Below, one piece after another: positions 7,695 to 17,732 of a DNA stretch of 64,000 bases. A program made the position numbers and the translations under genes. Numbering within the stretch: position 1 is the first letter of the stretch; every line of letters begins with the position of its first letter. The stretch is from contig JAFYYM010000070.1 of assembly GCA_017557535.1 (NCBI GenBank), positions 124,001-188,000 of the forward strand. Direction: 5' to 3'. This DNA comes from Bacteroidales bacterium (lineage in GTDB: Bacteria > Bacteroidota > Bacteroidia > Bacteroidales > UBA932). Under the pieces are notes generated by a model. That model saw only the letters and a program-made list of their open reading frames with translations, was not told where the DNA came from and ran no database searches.

Positions 7695-10460
7695 TCACTT
7701 TATGACAATATTGACAATTCTACCGGGTACAACTATGATTTTGACTATGCTCTTGTCGCCAACCCACTTGGATGTCTGCTCCATCCCCCGGATCTCGGCC
7801 TCCACTTCCGCCGGGTTCATAGACTTAGGAAGATCGACCATGAAGCGGGTCTTGCCATTGAAGGAGACAGGGTACTTTACACTCTCTTCCGCGGCCAGGG
7901 ATGGATTGAATACGGGGAAAGAAGCGAACGTGACGCTATCCTCATGCCCGAGAAGAGACCAGAGCTCCTCAGCGATATGGGGCGCGAATGGCGAGAGGAG
8001 GATTGTCATGGGCTCCAGAACGGCGCGCTTGCGGCACTTCAGGGCACTAAGATCATTCAACGCTATCATGAAAGCGCTGACCGTGGTGTTGAAGGAGAAG
8101 TGCTCAATATCGTATTCCTCTTTACCAATAAGCTTATGGAGGACCTTCAGCTCCTCGTCAGTGGGCTCCTCATCTGAAACGGCGAGAGAGTCTCCGTCAA
8201 AAAACATTCTCCAGAACTTCTTGAGGAAACGGTTGACCCCGTCAATACCTTTAGTGTCCCATGGCTTGCTCTGCTCAAGAGGTCCGAGGAACATCTCGTA
8301 GAGCCTCAATGTGTCAGCGCCATAATCGTCGCATATCTTGTCAGGATTGACCACATTGAACATTGACTTGCTCATTTTCTCGACAGCCCATCCGCAGATG
8401 TATTCCCCATTCTCAAGAACAAATTCCGCGTCAGCGAACTCCGGCCTCCATGCCCTGAATCCGTCGAGATCAAGCTTGTCGTTCCTCACAAGGCTAATGT
8501 CCACATGTATCTCAGTAGTCTGGTACTGGTCCTTAAGTCCGAAGGAGACGAATTTGTTGGTCCCGACTATCCGGTAAACGAAATTCGAACGTCCCTGGAT
8601 CATTCCCTGATTGATGAGCTTGCGGAATGGCTCGTCCTCGCACACATAGCCATGATCGAAAAGGAACTTGTTCCAGAAGCGGGAATAAATGAGGTGGCCG
8701 GTGGCATGCTCGGTTCCACCGATGTAAAGATCGACATCCCTCCAATAAGCATTAACGTCTTTATCCACAAGCGCCTCATCGTTATGAGGATCCATGTATC
8801 TGAGATAATAGGCGCTGGAACCGGCGAAACCAGGCATCGTGCTGGTCTCAAGAGGATAACCATAATAAGTCCAGTTCTTTGCCCTGGCTAGCGGCGGCTC
8901 ACCATTCTCGGTGGGTTTGAACTCGTCTATCTCAGGAAGATTCAGAGGCAAATCCTCGAAAGGCACCGGAGTAGGAATCCCGTCCTTATAGTAGATCGGG
9001 AAAGGCTCACCCCAATACCTCTGACGGCTGAATATGGCGTCACGAAGCCTGTAGTTGACTTTGGCATGTCCAAGTCCCTTCTTCTCCACATAGTCAATGG
9101 CGGCGGGAATGGCGTCTTTCACCTCCATTCCATCCAGAAATCCGGAGTTGACCATCTTTCCTTCCTTGGCGTCGAAGCTGGACTCACTCACGTCGCAGCC
9201 CTCGATAATAGGGACGATGGGCAAATTGAACTTTTTGGCGAACACGTAATCCCTGCTGTCATGAGCCGGAACAGCCATGATGGCTCCGGTACCATAACCA
9301 GCGAGCACATATTCGGAAATCCAGATAGGAACCCTCTCGCCTGTCAAAGGATTGACTCCATAAGAGCCTGAGAAAACTCCCGTGACGGTTTTTGTCTCGG
9401 CGATCCTCTCCCTCTCGGTCTTTTTCTTCACATATGCCAGATAATCATCCACTTCATTTCTCTGGCCTTCGGTCGTGAGGACATCAACAAGCTCGCTCTC
9501 GGGAGCAAGAACCATGAATGTCACTCCGAATATAGTGTCCACCCTGGTCGTGAATATGGTGACATCATGCTCCACATCCCCGTTGTAGCACTTGAAAACC
9601 ACCTCGCAGCCTTTAGATTTACCGATCCAGTTACGCTGCATCTCTTTGAGAGAGTCGGTCCAGTCAATCCTGTCAAGCCCCTCCAGCAACCTTCCGGCAT
9701 ATGCTGAGACCCTCAGCTGCCACTGCATCATCTTTTTCTGCTCAACAGGGAAGCCTCCCCTGACCGACAGTCCGTCTTTCACCTCGTCATTAGCCAGAAC
9801 AGTACCGAGACCGGCGCACCAGTTGACGGATGTCTCACCTTGATAAGCGATGCGATAATTCATCAACATGTCTGATTTCTCCTTGTCAGAGAACGATTTC
9901 CACTGATCTGCGGAGAAAGGCTCATGATCGGAGCAAGCCGCTTTGACGGCGGCGTCGCCTCCTTTCTCAAAAGCGGCGATAAGGTCTTCGATTGGACGCG
10001 CCTTGTCAAGATCCATATCATACCAGCTCCCGAACATCTTGAGGAAGGCCCACTGCGTCCACTTATAGTATGCAGGGTCGCAAGTGCGGACCTCCCGGTC
10101 CCAATCATAGGAAAAACCGATCCTGTCCATCTGCTGGCGGTAGCGGTTTATATTCTTCACGGTCGTGACCTCAGGATGCTGTCCAGTCTGGATGGCATAC
10201 TGCTCAGCGGGAAGTCCAAAGGCGTCATATCCCATGGGATGGAGGACATTGAAGCCCTTCAATCTCTTGTACCTGGAGAAAATATCACTGGCGATATAAC
10301 CCAGAGGATGCCCTACATGCAACCCGGCTCCAGAAGGGTAAGGGAACATGTCGAGAACATAGAACTTAGGTTTCGACGGGTCCGCCTTGGTCTTGAAAGT
10401 GCCTTTCTCCGCCCAGTAAGCCTGCCACTTGCTTTCAATTGTCCTGAAATCGTAATCCAT
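7695..10460 (-). CDS. leuS: Leucyl-tRNA synthetase
   Basis: Class I aminoacyl-tRNA synthetase that charges tRNA-Leu. 921 residues from the ATG at 10460. The HIGH motif is HVGH at 48-51, after the typical [14 protein letters not shown] is at 695-699. An insertion between the two motifs contains the CP1 editing domain. I prefer 10460 over 10487 because [13 protein letters not shown] is the usual N-terminus, and the upstream start would overlap the M28-like gene. Located mid-operon between an M28-like/TonB fusion and yitT genes. Confidence 0.96.
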   Translation of the reverse strand: MDYDFRTIESKWQAYWAEKGTFKTKADPSKPKFYVLDMFPYPSGAGLHVGHPLGYIASDIFSRYKRLKGFNVLHPMGYDAFGLPAEQYAIQTGQHPEVTTVKNINRYRQQMDRIGFSYDWDREVRTCDPAYYKWTQWAFLKMFGSWYDMDLDKARPIEDLIAAFEKGGDAAVKAACSDHEPFSADQWKSFSDKEKSDMLMNYRIAYQGETSVNWCAGLGTVLANDEVKDGLSVRGGFPVEQKKMMQWQLRVSAYAGRLLEGLDRIDWTDSLKEMQRNWIGKSKGCEVVFKCYNGDVEHDVTIFTTRVDTIFGVTFMVLAPESELVDVLTTEGQRNEVDDYLAYVKKKTERERIAETKTVTGVFSGSYGVNPLTGERVPIWISEYVLAGYGTGAIMAVPAHDSRDYVFAKKFNLPIVPIIEGCDVSESSFDAKEGKMVNSGFLDGMEVKDAIPAAIDYVEKKGLGHAKVNYRLRDAIFSRQRYWGEPFPIYYKDGIPTPVPFEDLPLNLPEIDEFKPTENGEPPLARAKNWTYYGYPLETSTMPGFAGSSAYYLRYMDPHNDEALVDKDVNAYWRDVDLYIGGTEHATGHLIYSRFWNKFLFDHGYVCEDEPFRKLINQGMIQGRSNFVYRIVGTNKFVSFGLKDQYQTTEIHVDISLVRNDKLDLDGFRAWRPEFADAEFVLENGEYICGWAVEKMSKSMFNVVNPDKICDDYGADTLRLYEMFLGPLEQSKPWDTKGIDGVNRFLKKFWRMFFDGDSLAVSDEEPTDEELKVLHKLIGKEEYDIEHFSFNTTVSAFMIALNDLSALKCRKRAVLEPMTILLSPFAPHIAEELWSLLGHEDSVTFASFPVFNPSLAAEESVKYPVSFNGKTRFMVDLPKSMNPAEVEAEIRGMEQTSKWVGDKSIVKIIVVPGRIVNIVIK

Positions 10461-10483
10461 TATCTGTCTGTTATTTCTGAATA

Positions 10484-11833
10484 TCAATACTTTTTAAGCC
10501 CGAAACTCTTGGTCCCTTTCTTCTCCAAGCGGAACTCAACGTAGAGGGACATCTCCGAACTGACTTTCTGCCCTCTGACCTTGCCGGGTTTCCATTGTGG
10601 AGAAGCGCTAATTATCCTCACAGCCTCTTCGTCCAGAAGAGGATCCGCCCCCTTCAAGACTTTCACATCCCTGATCTTTCCGTCCTCACCAATCACGAAA
10701 TCCACAAGCACACGACCCTGGATGCCCTGACTGATAGCGTCCTCGGGATATTTCATGTATGAATACACCCATTTCTGAAGGAACACTTTCGGGTCATCAC
10801 TCCCTAGGAAAGAAGGCTTGATGTCGCAATCGTAATACGGCACGGCATCGGGCACCCCGCCAGTCAATTTAACGACCTCGGAAGGGTTGAATATCGGCTT
10901 CGCTCCACCAGCGAGAGCGATCGAGTAACTGTAGATATACTCAAGTTCCCTCTCCATCTTCTCATAGTCTATGATTGACTGGGTGTCACGCTCCGTGTCA
11001 TGGGCCGGATACCTTCCCGTCGTGAATAAGACTGAGGGGATTTTCTTATCATAAAATGCTATATGATCTGAAGGGTACGGCTCTTGCGTCGTGATGGTCG
11101 GCCTGATAGGCTGCAACTCGTTGGAGAGAGCCTCAACGATCGCGTTCATGTCGGCATTTGAGGCGGTATATGCGAAGAAACCGTCAGATCCGGTGCCGAG
11201 CATGTCCAAATTGATCATGGCGTCAATATTGGAAACATCAGAGAATGACCTGTTAAGAAAGTACCAGGAACCGGCGAAGGCCTCCCTTGAGGCTCCGAAA
11301 GCGACAAGGAGGACAGACCTGCGGAGCAGGGCCTTGTTGGTCTTGAGCATCCGGGCGAGCTCAAGCATCATTGCCACACCTGAAGCATTCCCGTTTGCCC
11401 CATAATAAATCTTCTCAACCTTCACTCCATCCACAGTCATAGATCCCGTGCCAAGGTTATCCATCCTGGCGCCTATGACTATATAATTATCTCTCAGGGC
11501 CTTATCACCTCCCTGAATGAAAGCGCACACGTTTCTTGAGACAAGGGTATCGCCATTATCCTGACGTATTCCGAAAGGATCTCCCCCATCCTGTGAAATC
11601 ACATCGATCCCATAGGATTTCAAGGTCTCGGTTATATATTCCGCCGTGAGTTTCTCGCCTTCAGAACCGGCCTTACGGCCTTCCATCATAGCGGAGGAGA
11701 TCGTTGTCACATGCTCCTTGAAAGCGGTTACTGTCTCGCTGTCGCCCAAGTCCGAATAACCGGCCTTGTACTGCGCGTTAACTGATACTGCCAACAAAAA
11801 GGCGATGGCTGTTATGAGAGCTTTTCTGGTCAT
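10484..11833 (-). CDS. M28-like peptidase domain fused to a TonB C-terminal domain; probably not an active peptidase
   Basis: A 449-residue secreted protein (signal peptide to about residue 20). Residues 35-310 follow the M28 aminopeptidase fold by motif order; residues 352-440 match a TonB C-terminal domain ([20 protein letters not shown], then [11 protein letters not shown]). Compared with classic M28 enzymes, the first zinc His is Arg123, the bridging Asp is Gly148 (GANGNASG), and the paired Glu residues (general base and zinc ligand) are Ser182-Arg183 ([11 protein letters not shown]). Asp125, Asp210 and His257 remain. So the metal site is largely lost. A scaffold or peptidoglycan/peptide-binding role is a guess. 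Overlaps the stop of the upstream SPOR gene by 1 nt. Confidence 0.8.
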   Translation of the reverse strand: MTRKALITAIAFLLAVSVNAQYKAGYSDLGDSETVTAFKEHVTTISSAMMEGRKAGSEGEKLTAEYITETLKSYGIDVISQDGGDPFGIRQDNGDTLVSRNVCAFIQGGDKALRDNYIVIGARMDNLGTGSMTVDGVKVEKIYYGANGNASGVAMMLELARMLKTNKALLRRSVLLVAFGASREAFAGSWYFLNRSFSDVSNIDAMINLDMLGTGSDGFFAYTASNADMNAIVEALSNELQPIRPTITTQEPYPSDHIAFYDKKIPSVLFTTGRYPAHDTERDTQSIIDYEKMERELEYIYSYSIALAGGAKPIFNPSEVVKLTGGVPDAVPYYDCDIKPSFLGSDDPKVFLQKWVYSYMKYPEDAISQGIQGRVLVDFVIGEDGKIRDVKVLKGADPLLDEEAVRIISASPQWKPGKVRGQKVSSEMSLYVEFRLEKKGTKSFGLKKY

Positions 11834-12348
11834 TATTTCTTTCTGTCTAAAATCCAGACGCCCTCAGGGCAAAAACCCTGCCCTTTCAACTCTTTCATGA
11901 AAGCTTTGACCTCCTCAGGATCATCAGTGCCCCCGATACCTACCGCAGTGCGCCCCTCTGTGAAGCCGAAGAACTCCGGCTCATAGCCATAGGTCTTGAT
12001 ACGTTCGGCGTATTTGACAGCGTTATCTTTGCTGGAGAATGCCCCCATGATCACATAATAACGCTTCTTTCCCACGATCTTTTTCCCGGTCTGCTCTCCG
12101 GCGGGCACTACAGCCTGCTCTCCGGCAGGACGACCGGGCACGGCCGCGTCCATCCTCGCGTCGCCTTGCTCCGCTGCGGCTGAGTACGGCTTTTGCTTGT
12201 CATCCTGAGCGGAGCGAAGGATCTCCGCCCTCTTCGCCTCGATATCCTTCGAAGTCGGCCGCCCAGCCAACATACGGAAAAAATCGCAGCCCGACGTCAT
12301 GATGGCGACGGACAGCAAGACAACAGCGATCTGAAGAACCTTTCTCAT
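11833..12348 (-). CDS. SPOR-domain lipoprotein
   Basis: A 171-residue protein with a lipoprotein signal peptide and lipobox ending at Cys21 (IMTSGC). Residues 40-90 are a low-complexity linker, and residues 94-168 look like a SPOR domain (YYVIMGAFSSKDNAVKYAERI...), which usually binds denuded glycan strands at the septum. Part of the linker (EILRSAQDDK) is encoded by a palindromic repeat. Translation is coupled on both sides: ATGA overlap with the upstream pyruvate carboxylase B-like gene and TAATG with the M28-like gene. Confidence 0.82.
   Translation of the reverse strand: MRKVLQIAVVLLSVAIMTSGCDFFRMLAGRPTSKDIEAKRAEILRSAQDDKQKPYSAAAEQGDARMDAAVPGRPAGEQAVVPAGEQTGKKIVGKKRYYVIMGAFSSKDNAVKYAERIKTYGYEPEFFGFTEGRTAVGIGGTDDPEEVKAFMKELKGQGFCPEGVWILDRKK
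12199..12225. repeat. REP-like palindromic repeat inside the SPOR lipoprotein gene
   Basis: The bases code VILSGAKDL on the plus strand and ILRSAQDD on the minus strand; the inner part is a hairpin ATCCT/AGGAT around GAGCGGAGCGA. This sequence type is known from many unrelated bacterial genomes as a dispersed repeat, usually intergenic. Here it is in frame in the linker of the SPOR lipoprotein (residues 42-51). Confidence 0.65.
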
Positions 12349-14141
12349 TTTTCAGCAGAACCTTCAACAAACGCGACTATCTCGCCCTTGGCGACTTTAT
12401 CACCCTGCTTACCAAGGACAGCCACGACACGGCCATCCACCGCGGGAACAATCTCTTCCATCCCGTAATATGTCTGGACAAAGCCCATTCCCTCGCCAGC
12501 TTTGACCTCTGTCCCGGCTACAGGAGCCTTGGAATCATCGTCAACATCGACCTGCCACAAGAGTTGGCCCTTGACCGGCGCCTGAACGGGAACCGCATGG
12601 GGATAACGGCGGGTGTATTCCTCCACATCGAACGAAGGCATCTCGACCACGGGACGGGTAACCACTATAGGGGCGCCGGCCTTGGCTTTGAAATCCTCAA
12701 GCTCTTTGTTGAAGCGCTCCTTGGCGATGCCGCTCTTGTAGTCACGGTACTGGCGCTCATGCATTGCCATCTCGAAGAGTTCCTCGTCATCCTCACCATA
12801 ATCCCAGCCTTCCTCATCCATCATCTTCCTGAAATTCGGAAGCTCATCAGGATAGTTGTCCTGAGGGTTGCCTGTGGAGAACTCCAAACCCTTCTCCTTC
12901 GCCAGCTCTATGATCTCCGGAGCGAGAGGGCCTGGAAGCTGTCCCATATTGCCTAGAATCATCCCCCAAGTGTCCTTGTCGATGGTGGTCCAGCGAGGTT
13001 TGTCGTTGAGCATATTGAAGAGATTCATCAAAGCGGTGTTCTTGACATACTGGCTGAACGGTGTCACGAGAGGCGGATAACCTAAGCGTGGCCATACATA
13101 CTCAACCTCCTGGAAGAGCTTGACCATCAATGTGTCGAGGCTCATCTCAGGACGACCGTGCGATCTCTGGGCGGCATTGATGGCTCCTTGGAAACCCCTG
13201 AGGTCGGCCATCATCGAACCCATCATTCCACCGGGCAGACCGCATCCCACGAGCAGGGAGCTCATCTGGGCGTTGGTGGGATTAATCCAGTAGCCAAGGA
13301 AATCGTCAATGAACTTCTGGGTCAGACGGCGCACCTCCATATAGGCGTCCATATTCAAGTCTTTCACAAGGAAACCGTCGGCCTTCATCATCTCACGGAT
13401 GGTGATCACGTCCGGGTGGACCTTGCCCCAGGAAAGAGGCTCGACCGCCACATCAAGATACTCGGCGCCAGCCCTGGCGACCTCAAGCATAGATGCGGGT
13501 GAGAAGCCGGGGCCTGTGTGGCCATGGTACTGGACCACGATGTGGGGATATTTCTTCTTTATGTCCTTGACGAGTTCCCCCAGGAAGGTAGGACGGCCGA
13601 TTCCGGCCATATCCTTGAGGCAGATCTCATCGCAACCATACTCCACGACCTTGTCGACGATCCCCATGTAGTATTCCACAGTGTGGACAGGGGAATTCGT
13701 TATCGATAGCGCGACCTGGGAGATCATCCCTCCCTTTTTCGCTCCCTCAACCGAACCGCGGAGATTGCGGTGGTCATTGAGGCCACAGAAAGAGCGGGCG
13801 ATATCCGTGCCTTGCTTCTTCTTGACCTTGAACATCAAATCCCTGACATCCCTCGGAACGGGATTCATCCTCAGAGCGTTAAGTCCCCTTTCAAGCATGT
13901 GTGTCTGGATGCCGGCTTTGTGGAAGGGTGCCGTCCACTTGCGTACCGCCACATTGGGGTTCTCACCAAAAAGAAGGTTAACCTGCTCGAAGGCACCTCC
14001 ATTAGTCTCAACCCGATCGAAACAACCCATATCGACAATCGCGGGGGCGACCTCGCAAAGCTGATCAACCCTCGGGACATATTTGCCCGAGCTCTGCCAC
14101 ATGTCCCTGTACACCAGGGAGAACTTTATCTCTTTAGCCAT
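12345..14141 (-). CDS. Pyruvate carboxylase subunit B / oxaloacetate decarboxylase alpha-like protein lacking the biotinyl lysine
   Basis: A 598-residue protein. Residues 1-300 form the carboxyltransferase TIM barrel: Asp13 in YRDMWQS, the modified Lys176 in CLKDMAG and zinc ligands His206 and His208 (HGH). The conserved-carboxylase region follows, and residues 525-598 look like a biotinyl/lipoyl domain. The usual AMKM biotin site is replaced by GMEE (560-563); no lysine is in the hairpin, so this copy should not be biotinylated itself. It may act with a separate biotin carrier. First gene of the operon that contains leuS; promoter box at 14163-14170. Confidence 0.8.
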   Translation of the reverse strand: MAKEIKFSLVYRDMWQSSGKYVPRVDQLCEVAPAIVDMGCFDRVETNGGAFEQVNLLFGENPNVAVRKWTAPFHKAGIQTHMLERGLNALRMNPVPRDVRDLMFKVKKKQGTDIARSFCGLNDHRNLRGSVEGAKKGGMISQVALSITNSPVHTVEYYMGIVDKVVEYGCDEICLKDMAGIGRPTFLGELVKDIKKKYPHIVVQYHGHTGPGFSPASMLEVARAGAEYLDVAVEPLSWGKVHPDVITIREMMKADGFLVKDLNMDAYMEVRRLTQKFIDDFLGYWINPTNAQMSSLLVGCGLPGGMMGSMMADLRGFQGAINAAQRSHGRPEMSLDTLMVKLFQEVEYVWPRLGYPPLVTPFSQYVKNTALMNLFNMLNDKPRWTTIDKDTWGMILGNMGQLPGPLAPEIIELAKEKGLEFSTGNPQDNYPDELPNFRKMMDEEGWDYGEDDEELFEMAMHERQYRDYKSGIAKERFNKELEDFKAKAGAPIVVTRPVVEMPSFDVEEYTRRYPHAVPVQAPVKGQLLWQVDVDDDSKAPVAGTEVKAGEGMGFVQTYYGMEEIVPAVDGRVVAVLGKQGDKVAKGEIVAFVEGSAEK

Positions 14142-14162
14142 ATGAATAATTCCTTTAATCTA

Positions 14163-14170
14163 CAAATATA
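14163..14170 (-). promoter_or_regulatory. -7 promoter box for the pyruvate carboxylase B-like operon
   Basis: TATATTTG on the minus strand, 21 nt before the ATG at 14141. It is the only clear promoter box for the six-gene operon ending at 5842. Confidence 0.55.
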
Positions 14171-14182
14171 CTCATTTTTCCC

Positions 14183-14200
14183 TATCTTTCACTATCTTTA
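14183..14200 (+). promoter_or_regulatory. Tandem -7-like boxes before the heparinase gene
   Basis: TATCTTTC at 14183-14190 and TATCTTTA at 14193-14200, each one mismatch from TAnnTTTG and 10 bp apart. The heparinase ATG is at 14227. One of them probably serves as the promoter, facing away from the pyruvate carboxylase B-like promoter. Confidence 0.4.
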
Positions 14201-14226
14201 AACGCACCATAATTCATTTGCCAGCC

Positions 14227-16029
14227 ATGGGAAGAAAAATCCACTTCGTGTTGATAATATGCCTGTTCTCACTATCATCGTATGGGATGCCAAGGGAGAT
14301 TCCAGAACCTTGCTCCCACCCCAGACTCGTGCTGAGGGCAGGAGAGGAGAAAGCCGTCAAGGAAGCCGTCGGAAAAGGCGGTATTATGGCAGAAGCATAT
14401 TCATATATCAAGGAATTCTCCGACAACCTCCTTGTGGAACCGCCTCTGGAGCGGATAATGACTGGTCGTCGACTGCTGAGTATCTCCCGCCAGGCCCTCA
14501 AGAGGGTGTTCTACCTCTCCACTATGTACAGGCTGGAAGGAGACAAGAAATATTCAGAACGGGCAGTGAGCGAGATGCTCGCACTCTGCCGTTTCAGCGA
14601 CTGGAACCCATCTCATTTCCTGGATGTGGGTGAAATGACGATGGCGGTCTCGATAGGTTACGACTGGTTATACGAGATTATGGGCGAAGCCGAAAAATCT
14701 GAGATCCGTGAAGCTATTCTGAACAAAGGACTACGTACCTCGGACGGACAGTGGTTCTTCACCTCCAACAACAATTGGAATCAAGTCTGCAACGCCGGTA
14801 TGGTTTACGGCGCCCTGGCCATATACGATGACGCCCAGGAAGAGGCCAAAGCGATGATATCTAAATGTCTGGATTCCAACCCTATTAGTTTGGCGAGCTA
14901 CTCGGAGGAAGGATGCTATCCGGAAGGATATGGCTACTGGGCATACGGCACATCTTTCCAGGTCATGCTGATAGCCGCGCTCGAGAGTGCTTTCGGCAGC
15001 GACCTCGGACTCATGAACGGAAAGGAGAGATTCTATAATTCCTCACGGTTCATCAGCATGATGAGCACCCCCATGCACAATGTTTTCAGCTATTTCGACG
15101 GCGGCAGAAGACAGAATTTCCAGCACATTCAGGCTTGGATGGCGACAAAGACAAAAGACCTTTCTGTTCTATACCCTGAGCTCACTTTCCACTCTGACCA
15201 GGGACTCATCATGCACGACGAGGATAGGCTGTTCCCCATGTTCCTGATCGCCGGACGCATGATTGATTTCAACGCCATCCCGAAGCCCGAGGACAATTAC
15301 TACGTTTGCTCAGGCCTTGAGCCGATGTTCATCTACAGGAGTGGATGGGACAACAAGACCGACACATATCTCGCCGTCAAAGGCGGCAGGGCAGCTGACA
15401 ATCACGGCCATATCGACACCGGATCATTCGTGTTCGAAAGTGATGGGGTCAGCTGGGCGATTGACCTGGGAAGCCAGAACTACAACTCGCTTGAGACACG
15501 TGGAGTCAACCTGTGGGCAATGGACCAGGAAAGTCAGCGCTGGGATGTTTTCAGGATTGGAGCGGAGTCACATAACATCCTGACCGTCAAAGGTAAGAGA
15601 CCCATTGTCGATGTCCGGATCCCGATCCTGGAAGTATGGAGGAAAAACTCCAGGAAAGGATGCGGCCTCCCTATGACTTCCTTCTACGGTGGAGATCTGG
15701 ACTCCTGCTATAGAAAGGTATTTCTCGACAAGAACGACAATCTCCATGTCGAGGATTTCTTTATCGGTGGCGAGACCAAACACAACCTTTTCTGGACCAT
15801 GTGCACCGAAGCCGAGGCGCGGATTCTCGGACCGGCGACGATAGAATTGAGAAAAGACGGTAAGACCAGGATATTGAGACTATCCACAAAGCATTACGCC
15901 AGCCCCCGAATATGGCCGACGACTCCCCGGCACGACTATGATGCCGACAACCCCGGCACCTGCCTCGTCGGCTTTGAGATCAAGAATGTCCTGCCACACG
16001 AGAAAGTCTCAATAAAGGTGACATTATAG
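14227..16029 (+). CDS. Heparinase II/III family polysaccharide lyase
   Basis: A 600-residue protein with a signal peptide (ends near SYGMP). The N-terminal alpha-helical toroid contains NNNWNQVCNAG, and the C-terminal beta domain begins around residue 375 with the family signature NHGHIDTGSFVFESDGV. These enzymes cleave uronic-acid-containing glycans (heparin/heparan sulfate or related, in some cases alginate) by beta-elimination; substrate cannot be assigned. The start is the ATG at 14227; a TTG 9 nt upstream is less likely. The gene ends 6 nt inside the convergent glycosylase gene. Confidence 0.83.
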   Translation: MGRKIHFVLIICLFSLSSYGMPREIPEPCSHPRLVLRAGEEKAVKEAVGKGGIMAEAYSYIKEFSDNLLVEPPLERIMTGRRLLSISRQALKRVFYLSTMYRLEGDKKYSERAVSEMLALCRFSDWNPSHFLDVGEMTMAVSIGYDWLYEIMGEAEKSEIREAILNKGLRTSDGQWFFTSNNNWNQVCNAGMVYGALAIYDDAQEEAKAMISKCLDSNPISLASYSEEGCYPEGYGYWAYGTSFQVMLIAALESAFGSDLGLMNGKERFYNSSRFISMMSTPMHNVFSYFDGGRRQNFQHIQAWMATKTKDLSVLYPELTFHSDQGLIMHDEDRLFPMFLIAGRMIDFNAIPKPEDNYYVCSGLEPMFIYRSGWDNKTDTYLAVKGGRAADNHGHIDTGSFVFESDGVSWAIDLGSQNYNSLETRGVNLWAMDQESQRWDVFRIGAESHNILTVKGKRPIVDVRIPILEVWRKNSRKGCGLPMTSFYGGDLDSCYRKVFLDKNDNLHVEDFFIGGETKHNLFWTMCTEAEARILGPATIELRKDGKTRILRLSTKHYASPRIWPTTPRHDYDADNPGTCLVGFEIKNVLPHEKVSIKVTL

Positions 16030-16605
16030 CATCCCAGAATCTTCGAAGAGCCGGCGGTAATCGTCGGCTTTTTTCTGTATCGGGAGAGGGTATGCCCTGG
16101 AGGTGGAGGGCATACGGTAAAGACGCATATCCCTGCCTTCAAAACTGAACTCTGAATAGTCACCGACGGCCGGAGCCTCTGCCCCGAAGGCCGCACAAAG
16201 TGTTTGGGCCGCCTTCTCACCTGTGACCACGACTGCCTCACAAAACGGAATTCTACGCAGAAGCGCCGGAATGTCAGTAGGTTCCACAACCTCAAGGAAC
16301 TTATCCGAGGCATTGTCTTTGAGCCGCCGCACAGCTGTGGCGGTGTCGAACATCGCGATTCCCTTCTCTGAGCAAAACTCCTTGATTTCTTGTATCTTGA
16401 ACTTTTTGGCTCGGAGGTCCACGAACCTGTCTCGGTCGTCATAGAATAACAATCCGATAATTCTCCAGAAATCATTGATGAAATTCGGATAATAGAACTC
16501 CATGCTCCAGCGCTTTGGCTGAGGAGGGAAACTCCCCAGCATCAGTACTTTAGCCCTCTCCGGCAAGAAGGGTTCAAAAGGATGTCGCTCGACAGGGATA
16601 TCCAT
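16024..16605 (-). CDS. Uracil-DNA glycosylase family protein
   Basis: A 193-residue single-domain protein with the UDG-superfamily first motif (VLMLGSFPPQPKRW...) followed by the FYYPNFINDFWRIIG element, typical of the small Mug-like group. Residues near 173 (MPSTSRA) take the place of the HPSP-like second motif. It would excise uracil or mismatched bases from DNA. It starts 2 nt after the stop of the NagX-like gene, so it is probably the last gene of the antiporter-NagX-glycosylase operon. Confidence 0.75.
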   Translation of the reverse strand: MDIPVERHPFEPFLPERAKVLMLGSFPPQPKRWSMEFYYPNFINDFWRIIGLLFYDDRDRFVDLRAKKFKIQEIKEFCSEKGIAMFDTATAVRRLKDNASDKFLEVVEPTDIPALLRRIPFCEAVVVTGEKAAQTLCAAFGAEAPAVGDYSEFSFEGRDMRLYRMPSTSRAYPLPIQKKADDYRRLFEDSGML

Positions 16606-16607
16606 CG

Positions 16608-17732
16608 TCAGACCTTAAGGAATATTCCCTTCTTGTACATGAGCCTCATGATCAGGAAGAGGATCAGCACGTTGCCAAAGGTGATGACTAGGGGATAATA
16701 AGCCCCTGTCAGATGCTCGAATCCATGGAGAAGCGATTTGCTTACGGAAGAGAAATTGATGACCTCACCTATGCAGTACGCCGCTATCGAGTTCATACCG
16801 AAGTACTTCAACCAATTCAGACCCCTGCTCTTACCCCACACGTCCACAATCAGGTAGACGATCGCCAAAGCTATGCAACAAAAACCGGCCGAATACAGGG
16901 TCATGGAACTGCTCCATATCTTCTTAATGACAGGGAACCAAGGGTCAAGAGCGATACCAAGGATGATTAATGAGACTCCGGTCGCGGCAAGTATATATCC
17001 TCTCATAGCTTTACGCCATGATTCATCCTTCAGGACGCTTCCGGCATAACAGCCGAGCATCACGGTAACTATGAAATTGAGGCTGCTTAGGATCCAGGTG
17101 TATTGATAGCCTTCATTCCAAGCCCAGGTCCCGTCAGGATTCCATATCACTCCGTCGCGGTGGGATCCCAGCACAGCCTTGTCGATGACCATCGCTATAT
17201 TCCCCTGAGGGTCGAGATTCATGTTACCGAAAATGACGAACACAAGGATATACAACAGGAAACAAGCCGTGCCGAAAAACCAACTCCCTTTCTTGCCCAG
17301 ATACACGAACGCCAAGGCAGCGAAAACATAACCGACAGCGATCGCTTGAAGCGTATTGGCGAACGGATGGAACACTTTGAAATCGAGATTAAGCAAGTTC
17401 CCTTGCACGATCCAGCCCAAGAAGAACAATAGGGCGAAGCGCTTTAAGAGCTTGAGATGGAATGCCTTACCCGGCTTCTCCCCTTCCCTGTACTTAGCCA
17501 TCGAGAATGGGATGGTCGCTCCTGACATGAACATGAACAAGGGCATGATAATATCCCATAGCACGAATCCTTCCCAAGAGACATGGGTTACCTGGTGGCG
17601 TACCCCATCCCAGACAGGAGACTGGTTGATACTCAAGAAAGTATGTATGAGCGGGCCTGCTACAAGGAGCAGGAACAAATCCATTCCTCGCAGGATGTCG
17701 AGGGAGGCTAGTCTTTTCTTAGGGTCCATCAT
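16608..17732 (-). CDS. NagX/DUF5009-family membrane acyltransferase
   Basis: A 374-residue protein with about ten hydrophobic segments and the characteristic start RLASLDILRGMDLFLLL. The family is related to heparan-alpha-glucosaminide N-acetyltransferase (HGSNAT), which acetylates terminal glucosamine across a membrane. The neighbouring heparinase II/III makes an amino-sugar role attractive, but this is inference. ATGA overlap with the upstream antiporter gene shows translational coupling. Confidence 0.8.
   Translation of the reverse strand: MMDPKKRLASLDILRGMDLFLLLVAGPLIHTFLSINQSPVWDGVRHQVTHVSWEGFVLWDIIMPLFMFMSGATIPFSMAKYREGEKPGKAFHLKLLKRFALLFFLGWIVQGNLLNLDFKVFHPFANTLQAIAVGYVFAALAFVYLGKKGSWFFGTACFLLYILVFVIFGNMNLDPQGNIAMVIDKAVLGSHRDGVIWNPDGTWAWNEGYQYTWILSSLNFIVTVMLGCYAGSVLKDESWRKAMRGYILAATGVSLIILGIALDPWFPVIKKIWSSSMTLYSAGFCCIALAIVYLIVDVWGKSRGLNWLKYFGMNSIAAYCIGEVINFSSVSKSLLHGFEHLTGAYYPLVITFGNVLILFLIMRLMYKKGIFLKV

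Noticed and set aside
12193..12468. Plus-strand ORF starting with LVILSGAKDL, antisense to the SPOR and pyruvate carboxylase B-like genes
   Set aside because: The start is the dispersed palindromic repeat read on the other strand, and the rest is antisense to two well-supported genes.
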